This document shows, piece after piece, positions 47,690 to 57,345 of a stretch of 64,000 nucleotides of DNA. The notes below the pieces were generated by a model that saw nothing but the letters and a program-made list of their open reading frames with translations, was not told the DNA's origin and ran no database searches. This DNA is from Bin80 sp965220935. Its GTDB lineage: Bacteria > Bacteroidota > Rhodothermia > Rhodothermales > Bin80. The position numbers and the translations under genes are program-made. Position 1 is the stretch's first letter; every line of letters begins with the position of its first letter. The stretch is from positions 744,001 through 808,000 of the forward strand of contig OZ244857.1 in NCBI GenBank assembly GCA_965220935.1, written 5' to 3'.

Positions 47690-47882
47690 CAGATTCAACT
47701 GCTTTGTTTGGAGCTGACTTACCCGTGCGGCTCCAGCGTCTCCGATCTGGGGTGGTCTCTGCGGCCCTGATAAAACAGGAAGCCCTCAATCTTTGCCACA
47801 CGCTCACCCAAATTATTTATATCTCGCACTAATCTTAGATGATTGTTCTTTACGTCTTGAGACAGCTTCCACTGAAAACGCA
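47690..47882 (-). ncRNA. Candidate omega-RNA/right-end region of the tnpB element
   Basis: In IS200/IS605 elements the guide (omega) RNA spans the end of tnpB and the right end. This GC-rich, hairpin-prone stretch (around 47,730-47,790, with arms such as CCGCAGAGACC and GGTGGTCTC-type complements) lies where that RNA would be. Position and structure only; no sequence match was possible. Confidence 0.3.
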
Positions 47883-49064
47883 TCATAGCCAATATGGCCA
47901 ATAATATGCCCCAATCCCGGAGGCCTGTAATACATTTGCAGATGCGTTGATATCTGATGGCCACAAGCCATACACTTAAACTTGCTTTGCGTCTTGCGAT
48001 TGACTTTATCTGTATGTCCACACTGATTACAGCGTTGACTGGTATACTTCGGATCTACAAGAATCACGTTGCCAAACTTGTAATCGCAATAGGTATTGAA
48101 CCGTCCCCATCCAGCGTTGAGAATGACGCGGTTTAACCCTGCTTTTGCCTTCACATTGGTTCCAGGGTTCTCAACCGTGCCCTTAGCAGACTTGGACATA
48201 GTCTTGATCTTCAAGTTTCAACGTATAGGCCTTATTGGACAATCTACGGCTATGTTGATGTGCCGCATTCGTTCTGCAGTTCTTCTGTTTTCGCTTCCAC
48301 TTGACAATCCGTCTCTTTGTCCGCAAGGATCGACCAGACCCTTTCTGTTGTCGGGCTAACTTTCTTTGCCACCGACGAATCTTAATCTCCTTATCCGTTA
48401 AGTCAGGGTGTGGTAACATGCCCTGTTCACCATCCGTTGAGGAATAAGAAATGTTATAGGTATTCACGTCAATGCCAATCTCTTTGTCATCGTCCACCGT
48501 CTCTGGTAGATGTGTGACTTTGTAAATTACGCTCATCTTCCAGTACCGTCCGTCTTTCTTCACGGTGACTTCAATCGGCTCACCGTCTGGATAAGGATTA
48601 CCGCCTTTCCTACGAAACTTCATCCAGCCAATCTTCTGGATATAGACATCATTCCCTCGGATCTTAAACAATCCTTTGGTCGCCGTAAACGAATTGTGTT
48701 GAAACCGATTATGGAACGTAGGATGGTCACGTAATCCCTTGAAGAAAGCCTGCCACGCCTCGGCCTGATGCTTTAAGGTGTTTCGTACAATGTTGGACGA
48801 ATACCGATTCAACCAAGAAATGGTTGGGCGAAAAGACGTGTATCTCCTACTTAATGACGGCCAGGTCAATTCTGAATTATCCTTATGTTCGTCTTTATAG
48901 TCCCTGTTGATTTGGTCAAGAAACGTATTCCATACAAACCTGCATGCTCCGCAAAGCCCTGACAAGAGATGGGCTTTCCACTGCGTGCCGGGTAATAGGC
49001 GGTACTCTACTCCACGATAGGAACAGTTTGAATCTAAAGGGTTAGAAGCCTTTTGAACAGGCAT
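47883..49064 (-). pseudogene. tnpB: Frameshifted TnpB (RuvC-like RNA-guided nuclease)
   Basis: The N-terminal frame (49064-48183) has the TnpB start (GVEYRLLPGTQWKAHLLSGL, then CGACRFVWNTFLDQ), KFRRKGG and the first RuvC aspartate region EIGIDVNTYN, ending LKLEDQDYV. The next frame carries KIKTMSKSAKGTVENPG, AGLNRVILNAGWGRF, PKYTSQRCNQCGH and CMACGH (zinc finger). A third frame supplies DINASANVLQASGIG with the last RuvC aspartate. Two shifts, near 48,195-48,215 and near 47,955, break the protein. The first looks like loss of 8 bases between AAGATC repeats. It cannot make active nuclease unless frameshifting occurs. Intact TnpB cuts DNA guided by omega-RNA. Confidence 0.88.
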
Positions 49065-49095
49065 GATGTCAAGGTTACGTTGATGTTATGGTAAG

Positions 49096-49125
49096 CAATA
49101 GGGTAGATTCACCTCTATCCTATTG
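49096..49125. repeat. 12-bp perfect hairpin upstream of tnpB
   Basis: The arms CAATAGGGTAGA and TCTATCCTATTG (one G-T pair) enclose a 6-base loop TTCACC. It lies 32 bases before the tnpB start on the minus strand, where IS200/IS605 left-end hairpins occur. On the plus strand it precedes the glycosyltransferase gene. Confidence 0.6.
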
Positions 49126-49140
49126 TGTCTGTTATACTCT

Positions 49141-49168
49141 CCAAAATAGAATGGTTCCATTCTTTGGG
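49141..49168. repeat. Second hairpin, AGAATG-GTTC-CATTCT
   Basis: A 6-bp perfect stem with a 4-base loop (49148-49163), extendable by CCAA/TTGG with a small bulge. It sits between the first hairpin and the glycosyltransferase gene and could be a terminator or part of the element's end. Confidence 0.45.
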
Positions 49169-49207
49169 TACTCACGTATATAATTCCCTCCTATTAATGT
49201 TTTGCCA

Positions 49208-50521
49208 ATGCGGCTGATTACCCTGATAGACGTTGCTGGAGCAGTATGTCTTCTAGCCTATGGCATTCTGTCATCAATTACTCGTGTGTCGGGTGATCCG
49301 TCTCTACAACTATTTTTTGGCCTTTCTATAGGCGTGGCTTTCATCACATTTGCCCTTTTTGTCCACTTTCAGAGGCATCCTGATCAGAAAATTTCTGTGG
49401 CTCGATTGATCATCTGGGCCGTATTGTTTCGGCTGTGTGGTTTGCTGGGAGATCCATTTTTTGAGGATGATTATTATAGATACCTCTGGGATGCATTTCA
49501 ATTCATTCAAGTTGGAACACCGTATGGAGTAGCGCCAGAAGTTTTCTTTAATGACATGAGCGTTCCAGATCAGTTCCAGCGCATTCTAAACGGCATCAAC
49601 TATCCAGAGTTGCCAACAATCTACGCGCCAGTCACACAGCTAATCTTTATAGTAGGCTATGCAATTAGCCCTGGAAGCGTCACTGCACTGCAGGGAGTGA
49701 TGATCGTAATTGATCTATTGACCATCGCATTGTTATTAAGGTTAGCGCCAGTTCACGCAGTTCTATTATATGCATGGAGTCCTTTGGTCATCAAGGAAAT
49801 CGCTTTTACGGCGCATCCCGATGGGGTTGCGGTATTCCTTGTGATCGTGGCGATAGTGTTGGCTCAGCGCAATAAAACTCAATATGTTGCAGTATTTTTG
49901 GCGCTGGCAGTGGGTGCCAAAATATTAGCGTTATTGGTTGTGCCATTTATTTTGGTGAGAGCACGATTTCAAGTATGGTGTGTTTTTTGGGGAACATTAG
50001 CGTTGGTCTATGTGCCATTTGTTTTGATGGGTAGCACAGATATAGAGACTCTATTTGTGTTTACTCGTGAATGGGAATTTAATGCTGCATTTTTTGGCTT
50101 ATTGAAACCTTGGGTTCCAAATTTGTGGGCTCGGATCATATGCGGTTTCACGCTGGTTGTGGCATTAATGGTTTATTACATCGTCTATAGGCGCAGGTCC
50201 CAGAATTCACTCGTTCGTGGGGATTGGATATACGGAGGTTTATTTGCACTTTGGCCAGTCGTTAATTCTTGGTATCTTTTGTGGTTGTTGCCTTTTGCTG
50301 TGATTCGTCCGAGTGCTTGGGCATGGACGGCATCAGTAACAGTACTACTTTCTTACATCACGGGATTAAATCTGAATAATTTTGATATGCATCCTTTTGC
50401 GCATCCCGATTGGGTGCGTCCACTAGAATATGGGCTAATTTTGCTTGCTGTGTACTATGATTATTTGAGATATAGAGTACAGGGACATGGGTCAGTCCCG
50501 CAATCGCCGTTAGTAGTTTGA
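49208..50521 (+). CDS. Polytopic GT-C-like glycosyltransferase (DUF2029/mannosyltransferase type)
   Basis: 437 residues with about ten hydrophobic helices. The first large loop carries FFEDDYYRYLWDAFQF, the Asp/Glu-Asp loop typical of GT-C polyprenyl-phosphate-sugar dependent transferases. AYSPL-like text (LYAWSPLVIKEIAFTAHPDG) and NSWYLLWLLPF near the C-terminus fit DUF2029/PIG-M-like families. Such enzymes add sugars to lipid or protein acceptors in the inner membrane. ATG 49208 chosen; a TTG two codons earlier is in frame. No glycan gene cluster surrounds it. Donor and acceptor unknown. Confidence 0.8.
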   Translation: MRLITLIDVAGAVCLLAYGILSSITRVSGDPSLQLFFGLSIGVAFITFALFVHFQRHPDQKISVARLIIWAVLFRLCGLLGDPFFEDDYYRYLWDAFQFIQVGTPYGVAPEVFFNDMSVPDQFQRILNGINYPELPTIYAPVTQLIFIVGYAISPGSVTALQGVMIVIDLLTIALLLRLAPVHAVLLYAWSPLVIKEIAFTAHPDGVAVFLVIVAIVLAQRNKTQYVAVFLALAVGAKILALLVVPFILVRARFQVWCVFWGTLALVYVPFVLMGSTDIETLFVFTREWEFNAAFFGLLKPWVPNLWARIICGFTLVVALMVYYIVYRRRSQNSLVRGDWIYGGLFALWPVVNSWYLLWLLPFAVIRPSAWAWTASVTVLLSYITGLNLNNFDMHPFAHPDWVRPLEYGLILLAVYYDYLRYRVQGHGSVPQSPLVV

Positions 50522-50956
50522 AGCAAGTGGATGAAAAAGTGTATCAGTTGATTCTATCTGTGCATACGATATATTTAAATCAACTGGGTGTCATTCAAAG
50601 CTATGTAGTCAAGATAATCAGGTAAAGTTACACCAGATTAACTGCACTGCTTTATGTATCCGGTCAAGATATAGAGATTATATCATTGATTAAGTATAGG
50701 TACATGAAGATGATTTCTGAGGCCTTTGACGGTGCTCAAAAAATTATCATGTCGCTATCCACGAATTGCTACTTTGCAGTTCATGAATCATTTTATATCT
50801 TATTTCGTAGAATCCCGTCTAAATTTTCGCATATCTGCCACAGATACACTCGTTTTGACTAACCGAAGCGATGCCACTTCTGCCCAGAGCATAAATTTTA
50901 TATCATTAGGATGATGCTGCGGGAGTTGAATATTTTTTACAAACAATACTAACATC
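50522..50956. other. Intergenic region before the TonB receptor
   Basis: About 435 bases, AT-rich. Presumably holds the receptor promoter. I see no riboswitch-like or Fur-box-like palindrome that I would defend. Confidence 0.3.
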
Positions 50957-53857
50957 ATGAAAAGTTTATCTACAATACTCTTTCTTATATTCACCGTTCT
51001 CTTCGTACCGATTACATCTGCCCAGATAATGATCAGTGGCACTGTCTTGGATAACGAAACTGAATTACCTCTTCCAGGTGTCCAAATTGCTGTTCAGGGA
51101 ACGACCTCTGGTACAACAACGGATATAGATGGCATGTATTCTCTTTCTGTGCCTACTATTGGTAGCGTTCTGGTTTTTTCCTTTGTTGGATACATTTCTG
51201 AGGAAGTAGTTGTCTCTGAAGGTATGAGCCAGCTGAATGTTCAATTAAATCTTAACATCCTTGAGTTGGAGGATGTTGTCGTGATCGGATCTCGTCGTTT
51301 GCCTCGTCTGGTAAAAGATTCTGCTGTACCAGTAGATGTTTTTGGGCCCAGAGATTTAGCTTCTCAAACCAGTTCAGATATTGACGAAATTCTACGTACC
51401 CAGATACCATCTTATAATGTACAGCGCCACGGAATTGATGATGAAGCGACTCTGGTCAGGCCAATAACACTTCGTGGTCTTTCACCCGACAATGTTGTGG
51501 TACTGGTCAATGGAAAGCGACGCCATCGTTCGGCATCTTTGGCCCTTTTAGGTAGTTCCCTCAATACAGGCTCTCAGGGGGCTGATATTAATATGATTCC
51601 CAGTATTGCCCTTCAGCAAGTTGAGGTTTTACGCGATGGGGCTGCTGCCCAGTATGGAGCAGATGCGGTCGCAGGTGTATTTAATATGCGCCTCCGCAAT
51701 AATCCTAGTGGACTACATGTGCGGCTTCAAGGGGGACAATATGGTGGTGGAACTGATGCTATACTGAGGGGCATTGAGCAATCCAATGGAAGGTTGTCGC
51801 AACACACCGCTGCTTCAACAGGTAGAAATTATCTGGTCGCTGCTAACCTCGGACTCCCCCTTACCCAAGATGGATTCCTCAATGTGAGCCTTGAGTATCG
51901 AGATGCTAATCCTACCATTAGAAGCGGACTCCGCAGAGATGAAGGTTCGTTAATTCAACGAGGATATCCAGTGAATGACCCTGCTCAAATTTGGGGTAGT
52001 CCAGATGTCAGTAACTCAATTATTAGTTTTGTTAACGCAGGGCTTGATGTAGGCAATAATACCCATGTCTATGCCTTCGGAGGATATGGCTATCGCAAAT
52101 CCGAGGGTGGATTTTATTTTCGTGCACCTGGGACAAGTAGTGCAAGAAGTGCTGTTTACAGGAATGGTGACGTAAGAGCTGTTGCTGATTTGGATCCGAA
52201 TGACGATGTTGTGTGCAGTGAAGTCGTTCCGAGTTTGGATGCTGATTTTGCCGCAGTGAATACCTTTATTTCCCAATACAAAGATCAGTGCTTCCTTTTC
52301 AATGAACTATTTCCGGGAGGATTCACTCCGCGCTTTGGGGCTGATATTTATGATTTGAGTGCCACAGCAGGTATTCGAGGAGGAGCGGATGACGGATTTC
52401 GGTGGGACTTTAGTTTTGCCTACGGAAATAGCAATATCAAATACTTCATCTACAATACGGTGAATGCTTCTATGGGTCCAGATACTCCGACTTCATTTAA
52501 GCCTCGTGCCTATGAGCAACAAGAATTAACGGTTGCTGCTTCGGGGTCTGTCCCTGTTGATGTCAATGCTTTTGAAACTCCGCTGAATATTGCTTTCGGA
52601 CTTGAATGGCATACCGAGGAGTTTACGACCGTAGGTGGAGATCCTGATTCATGGCGTGTTGGACCTTATGGCAAACAAGGATTCAGCGTTGGCTCAAATG
52701 GATACCAAGGACTTAATCCTAAATTTGCAGACACATGGACGCGTCCTAATTTTTCTGCATATACTGACTTTGAAACAGACATTACTGCGAGTTGGACGGT
52801 TGGACTTGCCGCTAGATATGAAAATTATTACAACGATTTTGGATCTACTCTGACAGGTAAGTTGGCAACGTTATACCGTGTCTCTGATGGGTTCCGTCTT
52901 CGCGGAACTGTCTCAACAGGATTTAGGGCTCCCACGCCTGGCCAAGCTAATCTGTGGGCATTACAGACGGCTCTGTCTGGGGATGGGGATCAGCTGGTGG
53001 AAACTGGACAGCTTCCGCCAACCCATCCGATTTCTATGGCTTTGGGCGGTCAAGAGTTAACCGAAGAAACTGCGCGCAGTTTCTCAATAGGAAGCATTAT
53101 TGATATAGGACAGGATCTCACATTGACCGTAGATTATTTTGATATTGCACTAAACGACCGAATTTCACTCACTGGCAATATTGCCATTACACCAGAAATT
53201 CAGAAAATTATGAATGAAGAGAATGTCCTCGGTGGAGCGGAAAACTTACAGGAAGTGAAGTTTTTCTCCAATGATTTTGATACCCGCACTCGTGGAATTG
53301 ACCTCCTTCTGGCCTATGATTACGAAAGTTCTTCTGGGAATTCTACACGGGCATCTCTTGCATGGAACTGGACGGCCACGAGCTTAGAAAATTTCTCACC
53401 CCCCCGAAATATTAGTGATTTCTTGGGACGTACTCTGAGTGAACCATTTACTCTCAGTTTGCTGACACCTCGTCGCCAACTTGAAACTGAGGACCTCAAT
53501 CCCAAGCATCGAGTCGTTTTGATGGGGCGTCATACTGTAGGATCCCTCAGCGGGATGCTACGCCTCAATTACTATGACAGGTGGTTTGCATGCCGCAACA
53601 ACTCAAACTCCTGTGTTACCAGTGATAGGGTCAGCTTACTGGATGAGTACGATTCGGCCGTCATTGTTGATGCCGAAGTTGGTTATCGTTTCTTTGACAA
53701 CTATCGTGTTTCTCTCGGGGTTGATAATTTGTTGGATACTGTTCCAGATGCGCATCCTGATGAGACTGGCAGTCAGGGTAATGTCCGTCCTGAGAGTACT
53801 CCATGGGACTATAACGGACGCGCTTTCGTATTGCGTTTAGTTTTTGATCTATTTTAA
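50957..53857 (+). CDS. TonB-dependent outer-membrane receptor
   Basis: 966 residues. Signal peptide (about 1-22, ending TSAQ). A carboxypeptidase-D-regulatory-like domain follows (about 25-105: ISGTVLDNETELPLPGVQIA). The plug (about 115-235) includes ITLRGLSPDNVVVLVNGKRR, TGSQGADINMIPSIALQQVE and VLRDGAAAQYGADAVAGVFN. The beta-barrel ends YNGRAFVLRLVFDLF with a terminal Phe. It imports a substrate across the outer membrane using TonB energy. There is no SusD partner, so siderophore, peptide or small-molecule uptake is as likely as glycan uptake. It is monocistronic, closed by a strong terminator 15 bases downstream. Confidence 0.94.
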   Translation: MKSLSTILFLIFTVLFVPITSAQIMISGTVLDNETELPLPGVQIAVQGTTSGTTTDIDGMYSLSVPTIGSVLVFSFVGYISEEVVVSEGMSQLNVQLNLNILELEDVVVIGSRRLPRLVKDSAVPVDVFGPRDLASQTSSDIDEILRTQIPSYNVQRHGIDDEATLVRPITLRGLSPDNVVVLVNGKRRHRSASLALLGSSLNTGSQGADINMIPSIALQQVEVLRDGAAAQYGADAVAGVFNMRLRNNPSGLHVRLQGGQYGGGTDAILRGIEQSNGRLSQHTAASTGRNYLVAANLGLPLTQDGFLNVSLEYRDANPTIRSGLRRDEGSLIQRGYPVNDPAQIWGSPDVSNSIISFVNAGLDVGNNTHVYAFGGYGYRKSEGGFYFRAPGTSSARSAVYRNGDVRAVADLDPNDDVVCSEVVPSLDADFAAVNTFISQYKDQCFLFNELFPGGFTPRFGADIYDLSATAGIRGGADDGFRWDFSFAYGNSNIKYFIYNTVNASMGPDTPTSFKPRAYEQQELTVAASGSVPVDVNAFETPLNIAFGLEWHTEEFTTVGGDPDSWRVGPYGKQGFSVGSNGYQGLNPKFADTWTRPNFSAYTDFETDITASWTVGLAARYENYYNDFGSTLTGKLATLYRVSDGFRLRGTVSTGFRAPTPGQANLWALQTALSGDGDQLVETGQLPPTHPISMALGGQELTEETARSFSIGSIIDIGQDLTLTVDYFDIALNDRISLTGNIAITPEIQKIMNEENVLGGAENLQEVKFFSNDFDTRTRGIDLLLAYDYESSSGNSTRASLAWNWTATSLENFSPPRNISDFLGRTLSEPFTLSLLTPRRQLETEDLNPKHRVVLMGRHTVGSLSGMLRLNYYDRWFACRNNSNSCVTSDRVSLLDEYDSAVIVDAEVGYRFFDNYRVSLGVDNLLDTVPDAHPDETGSQGNVRPESTPWDYNGRAFVLRLVFDLF

Positions 53858-53871
53858 TCAAATTATATTGA

Positions 53872-53906
53872 CAATAAAGCCTCAGAATTTTCCTGAGGCT
53901 TTATTG
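53872..53906. terminator. Terminator hairpin after the TonB receptor
   Basis: A perfect 14-bp stem (CAATAAAGCCTCAG / CTGAGGCTTTATTG) with a 7-base loop. The A-rich left and T-rich right arm bases let it work in either direction. Confidence 0.88.
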
Positions 53907-54906
53907 TTTGGGTGGGTTGAAACAGGTTTTTCTCGTTCATCATTTCCTGCGTCTCAAGTATTTTGGTATTGAGTAATGAATGCTACATGCTTTTTGAGTA
54001 GCACGAGGAAGTAGTGCTAAGACTTAGCCAGACAATTCATGCACTCTTTTTGTGTGAGAAGTTCCTTATCTCAGCACATGCCCCAGCCTATTATTCAGCG
54101 TGGTTAGCCAGATTCTTTCTTCTACAAAGAATTCAATGCTGCCAAGATCTGATCTTTATAAGGGCGACTGAGAGAATGCTTACTTTTTAGCATTATGATA
54201 GATTTGTATGCTGCGTGGAGTCTATAATTGTAGACTATAATATTTATCTTGTAGATTAGGTTTCCCTCAAAGTATAGAATCGTGATTAGTTTAGGTAATG
54301 ATGCTTATCTAAAATTTTCAGAATCTCATTTACATCAATGTTGAGTCATACTTGATGGATTTGTTCACTCCCTCTTTTATCGGTGGAGATTTACATCCCC
54401 CTTCTGCACACAAATTTAGATAACCCACCCCACAGAATTTTACGGTGCCATAGTGTTTCTACAGATGATGAAATATAGATAATCTTACCAATTCCATGAG
54501 GGGCATTTTTTTCGTATGGATACGTAATAATATGATTATGCGAAGCTGAAGACTTATCAAATAGGGACCGATCCAGAAAGAAAATCACTGAGAAAGCCCT
54601 TAAATTCAGTGATGTCTACCGCTACAGGAAAAGTTTCGAATTTTTTATGAAAGTTTTCGCGTCACAAATCACCCGAAAATGAACAAGCAAACTATCGGTA
54701 AGTACTTGTAACATATAGCCCTTTCAATGTATGGTGATCTAGAATTAGAGTTTATTGTCAGGCACTACTATAATTCCGAAAAATCTTTAATCTTAGGTCG
54801 TGAACCTACCACTTCTTTCAACATCGTGTGACCATCAGTTAGAAGTGTTTTTGACTCAAAAATAAAAAAGATTTCGTATCAATCATTATAGCATCTCAAG
54901 CCAAAC
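53907..54906. other. 1-kb gap without a recognisable gene
   Basis: Stops are frequent in all six frames and no protein fragment could be named. A short hairpin (AATGCT/AGCATT, 54175-54194) is the only structure. It is either gene debris too eroded to recognise or long regulatory DNA upstream of the AlbA_2 gene. Confidence 0.35.
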
Positions 54907-56453
54907 ATGACGACAGATGAAATCAAAGAAATGATTGCACAGGGCGAAGGTGCATCAGTTGAGTTCAAACGCTCGTTTACCTCTGATCTGGGGAGAGAAT
55001 TGTGTGCATTCGCTAATTCATCAGGCGGTAGAGTTCTCTTAGGTGTTTCCGACAGTGGTGAGATTGTTGGCATTTCTGGCACCAACCGAGTCAGGTCACA
55101 AATTCAAGTATTGCACGCTCGGTAGAGCCACCATTAGACATTGAGATTGAGGCTATAGATTCAATCATGTGCATCAAGGTTCCTTCTCAGGCAAAAAAAC
55201 CATATTCATTTCGTGGTAAATTCTATATCCGTGAGGGTGCTAATTCGCAGAGGTTGTCCAGAGATGAACTTGGTGAGTTTTATTTCAGAGAGGGCATCCT
55301 TCATTTTGACGCAGCCATTTGTCAGCATTTTTCTCTTGATCTTGATTTAGATCAGGATCAATGGAGTATGTTTAAAACTCGGGCAAAAATTCCGTCTCAT
55401 CTGAAGCCTTTAACTGCGTTACGCAACCTAAACCTAATCAATAGTAATTCAGAAGTAACCAATGCGTGTGCGTGGTTACTATCCAAGAATATCCGAGATG
55501 TCAGTATTAGTGCACATATTTCGTGTGCATTATTCATGGGAATTAGTAAAACTAAAATTCTTGATCGACGCGATTTTCAAAGTGATATTTTTACTATGAT
55601 TGATGAAGCCGTGAATTGGGTTCTATCTAAGATTAATGTAGAGTACATCATTAGTGATATCAGGCGTGAGGAGCAACCCGAACTACCTATTTCTGCAATT
55701 AGGGAGGCTGTCATTAATGCTGTTGCTCACCGCAATTATCGATTATCCGCCAATATTCAAATCTATGTGTTTTCGGATCGCTTAGAGATCAGGAGTCCAG
55801 GAGGATTACCTGTTGACATGCCTGAATCCGATTTAGGGAGCGGTAGTGTTCCCCGCAATCCTCTGCTTTTTTCTATTATGCATCGAATGGATCTGGTTGA
55901 ACATATTGGATCGGGTATTCGTCGTATACGTGATCAATGCAAAGAGTATCTGGTTGCTGAACCATTGTTTACTATTAGTGAGCATTTTTTTACCGTCACT
56001 TTTTCCCGGTCTCGTACTTTGGAAAACACAGAAAAATTTCTCAACTATCAGAATCAATCATTATCCCTTGATACTCAATCTCATCCATCGTTAGACGTAG
56101 AGGGGACTAAGTTAGATGCAGAGGGGACTAAGTTAGATGCAGAGGGGACTAAGTTAGATGCAGAGGGGACTAAGTTAGATGCAGAAGGGACTAAGTTAGA
56201 CCTAACTAAGGATCAGGTAGAAACGATTCAAAGATGTGAACCAGAAAAGACAGCGAGTGAGTTGATGGGACAGATTGGAAGAAACAATCGAAGTAAGTTT
56301 CGGGAATCGGTTTTAAAACCACTCATTCATGCAGAACTCGTTGAAATGACAGTTCCCGATAAGCCACGCAGTAGGAATCAGAAATATCGATTAACACAAA
56401 AAGGTAGGAATCTTCTCTATTATTTGCAGGGCTCCTATAACTCAGATGAATAA
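54907..56453 (+). pseudogene. Frameshifted AlbA_2/HATPase_c_4 (Schlafen-like) regulator
   Basis: The first frame (54907-55125) encodes the AlbA_2 domain start: GEGASVEFKRSFTSDLGREL, CAFANSSGGRVLLGVSDSGE and NRVRSQIQ. Homology continues in another frame as SIARSVEPPLDIEIEAID, then VPSQAKKPYSFRGKFYIREG. One lost A near 55106-55108 explains the shift. The rest (open to 56453) has a HATPase_c_4 region (REAVINAVAHRNYRLS, HIGSGIRRIRDQ), a tandem-repeat linker (DAEGTKL units) and a C-terminal winged-helix-like region. Members are predicted transcription regulators or helicase-related ATP-binding proteins, some linked with defence. The remaining frame is well kept, so the break may be recent, programmed or a sequencing error. 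Confidence 0.8.
56094..56198 (+). repeat. Five tandem 21-bp repeats, in frame
   Basis: Five head-to-tail copies of GATGCAGAGGGGACTAAGTT+A; the first (GACGTAGAG) and last (GCAGAAGG) diverge slightly. Each encodes D(A/V)EGTKL. Because 21 is a multiple of 3, copy-number change alters only linker length. Confidence 0.97.
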
Positions 56454-56764
56454 TGACTAAAGCAATGAACAACTAAATTGATCAGACACCTTGGTTCCGC
56501 AAGGCCGATTACGCATACAACCCATAAAAATTCCTCTGGAACAGGCCATGCAGTAACGAGTTAACATCAACTATTCTTGGTTAATCCACTCCTACTAGGG
56601 ATTATCATCAAAGCCGCCAGCCAGATAAACTTTTTAGTTATCTCCTCAAGAAAAACTTAGCGTTCATAATTATCAGAATTACTCTAAAATCAGAAAATCA
56701 CCTGCTCTCACTTGTTGGTACGCCCCCATGTATGTGGAGATGCATCGGCATAATTGAAAAATGA
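56454..56764. other. Intergenic region before the FecI-like sigma gene
   Basis: About 310 bases. It should hold the operon promoter. No named element recognised. Confidence 0.3.
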
Positions 56765-57292
56765 ATGGCTTTGAATAAATTTGATCCAAAACTTGTCCAT
56801 CGTGCACAACAGGGAGATGAACACTCAAGAAATTTACTTCTGCAGCGATTGTCCAAAGTCTTTGAGAGTTTTTTCAAGGGTAAACTCGGCAATCAAGCCG
56901 TCGTTGATGACTTAGTTCAATGTTCGTTATTACGCGTTCATTCAGGACTAAAGGCCTTGCATCACATGGATAAGTTTAAGGCATTTGCTATGAAAGCTGC
57001 CTTGTTTGAATTACACGATTACTATAGGGGGCGCCACTCACCGAAGGAGAGAACTTATGAACCCGAACTGCTCCCAGAGAATAAAAACTTTGACACCATA
57101 TCAGCTGGTGATACGATTGATTTAGACAAAGCCTTGGCCCTGCTTACACCCCATGCACAAAGAATTTTGGAGCTTCGCGAGCATGGCTATAAATATAAAG
57201 AAATTGCTGAAATGCTAGGAACAACCGAAACCGCTACCAAAATGCAGGTCCAACGAGCATTTGAGAAGATGAGATCAATATTTGTTGAATGA
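56765..57292 (+). CDS. ECF RNA polymerase sigma factor (FecI-like unit)
   Basis: 175 residues. Region 2 is present (LLQRLSKVFESFFKGKLGNQ, then DDLVQCSLLRVHSGL and FKAFAMKAALFELHDYYRGR). Region 4 is ALLTPHAQRILELREHGYKY, then KEIAEMLGTTETATKMQVQR. It is directly followed by a FecR gene and an STN-type TonB receptor, the classical surface-signalling arrangement. The receptor senses substrate, FecR transmits it and this sigma factor transcribes the operon. It is the first gene of that operon. Confidence 0.92.
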   Translation: MALNKFDPKLVHRAQQGDEHSRNLLLQRLSKVFESFFKGKLGNQAVVDDLVQCSLLRVHSGLKALHHMDKFKAFAMKAALFELHDYYRGRHSPKERTYEPELLPENKNFDTISAGDTIDLDKALALLTPHAQRILELREHGYKYKEIAEMLGTTETATKMQVQRAFEKMRSIFVE

Positions 57293-57345
57293 GTCTGTGA
57301 CTTCTTCGGATTAGACTGCGTCTTACATTTACGGATTCTAGTTTA

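Larger units (their letters stand above)
47690..49168 (-). mobile_element. Remnant IS200/IS605-superfamily (IS1341-like, tnpB-only) element
   Basis: Consists of the decayed tnpB, a structured right-end candidate and hairpins beyond the gene's start that could be the left end. No HUH (Y1) transposase gene lies nearby. The boundaries are estimates. Confidence 0.5.

Noticed and set aside
56094..56198. The 21-bp repeats as a CRISPR array
   Set aside because: Repeats are directly adjacent without spacers and encode a regular peptide within an open frame.
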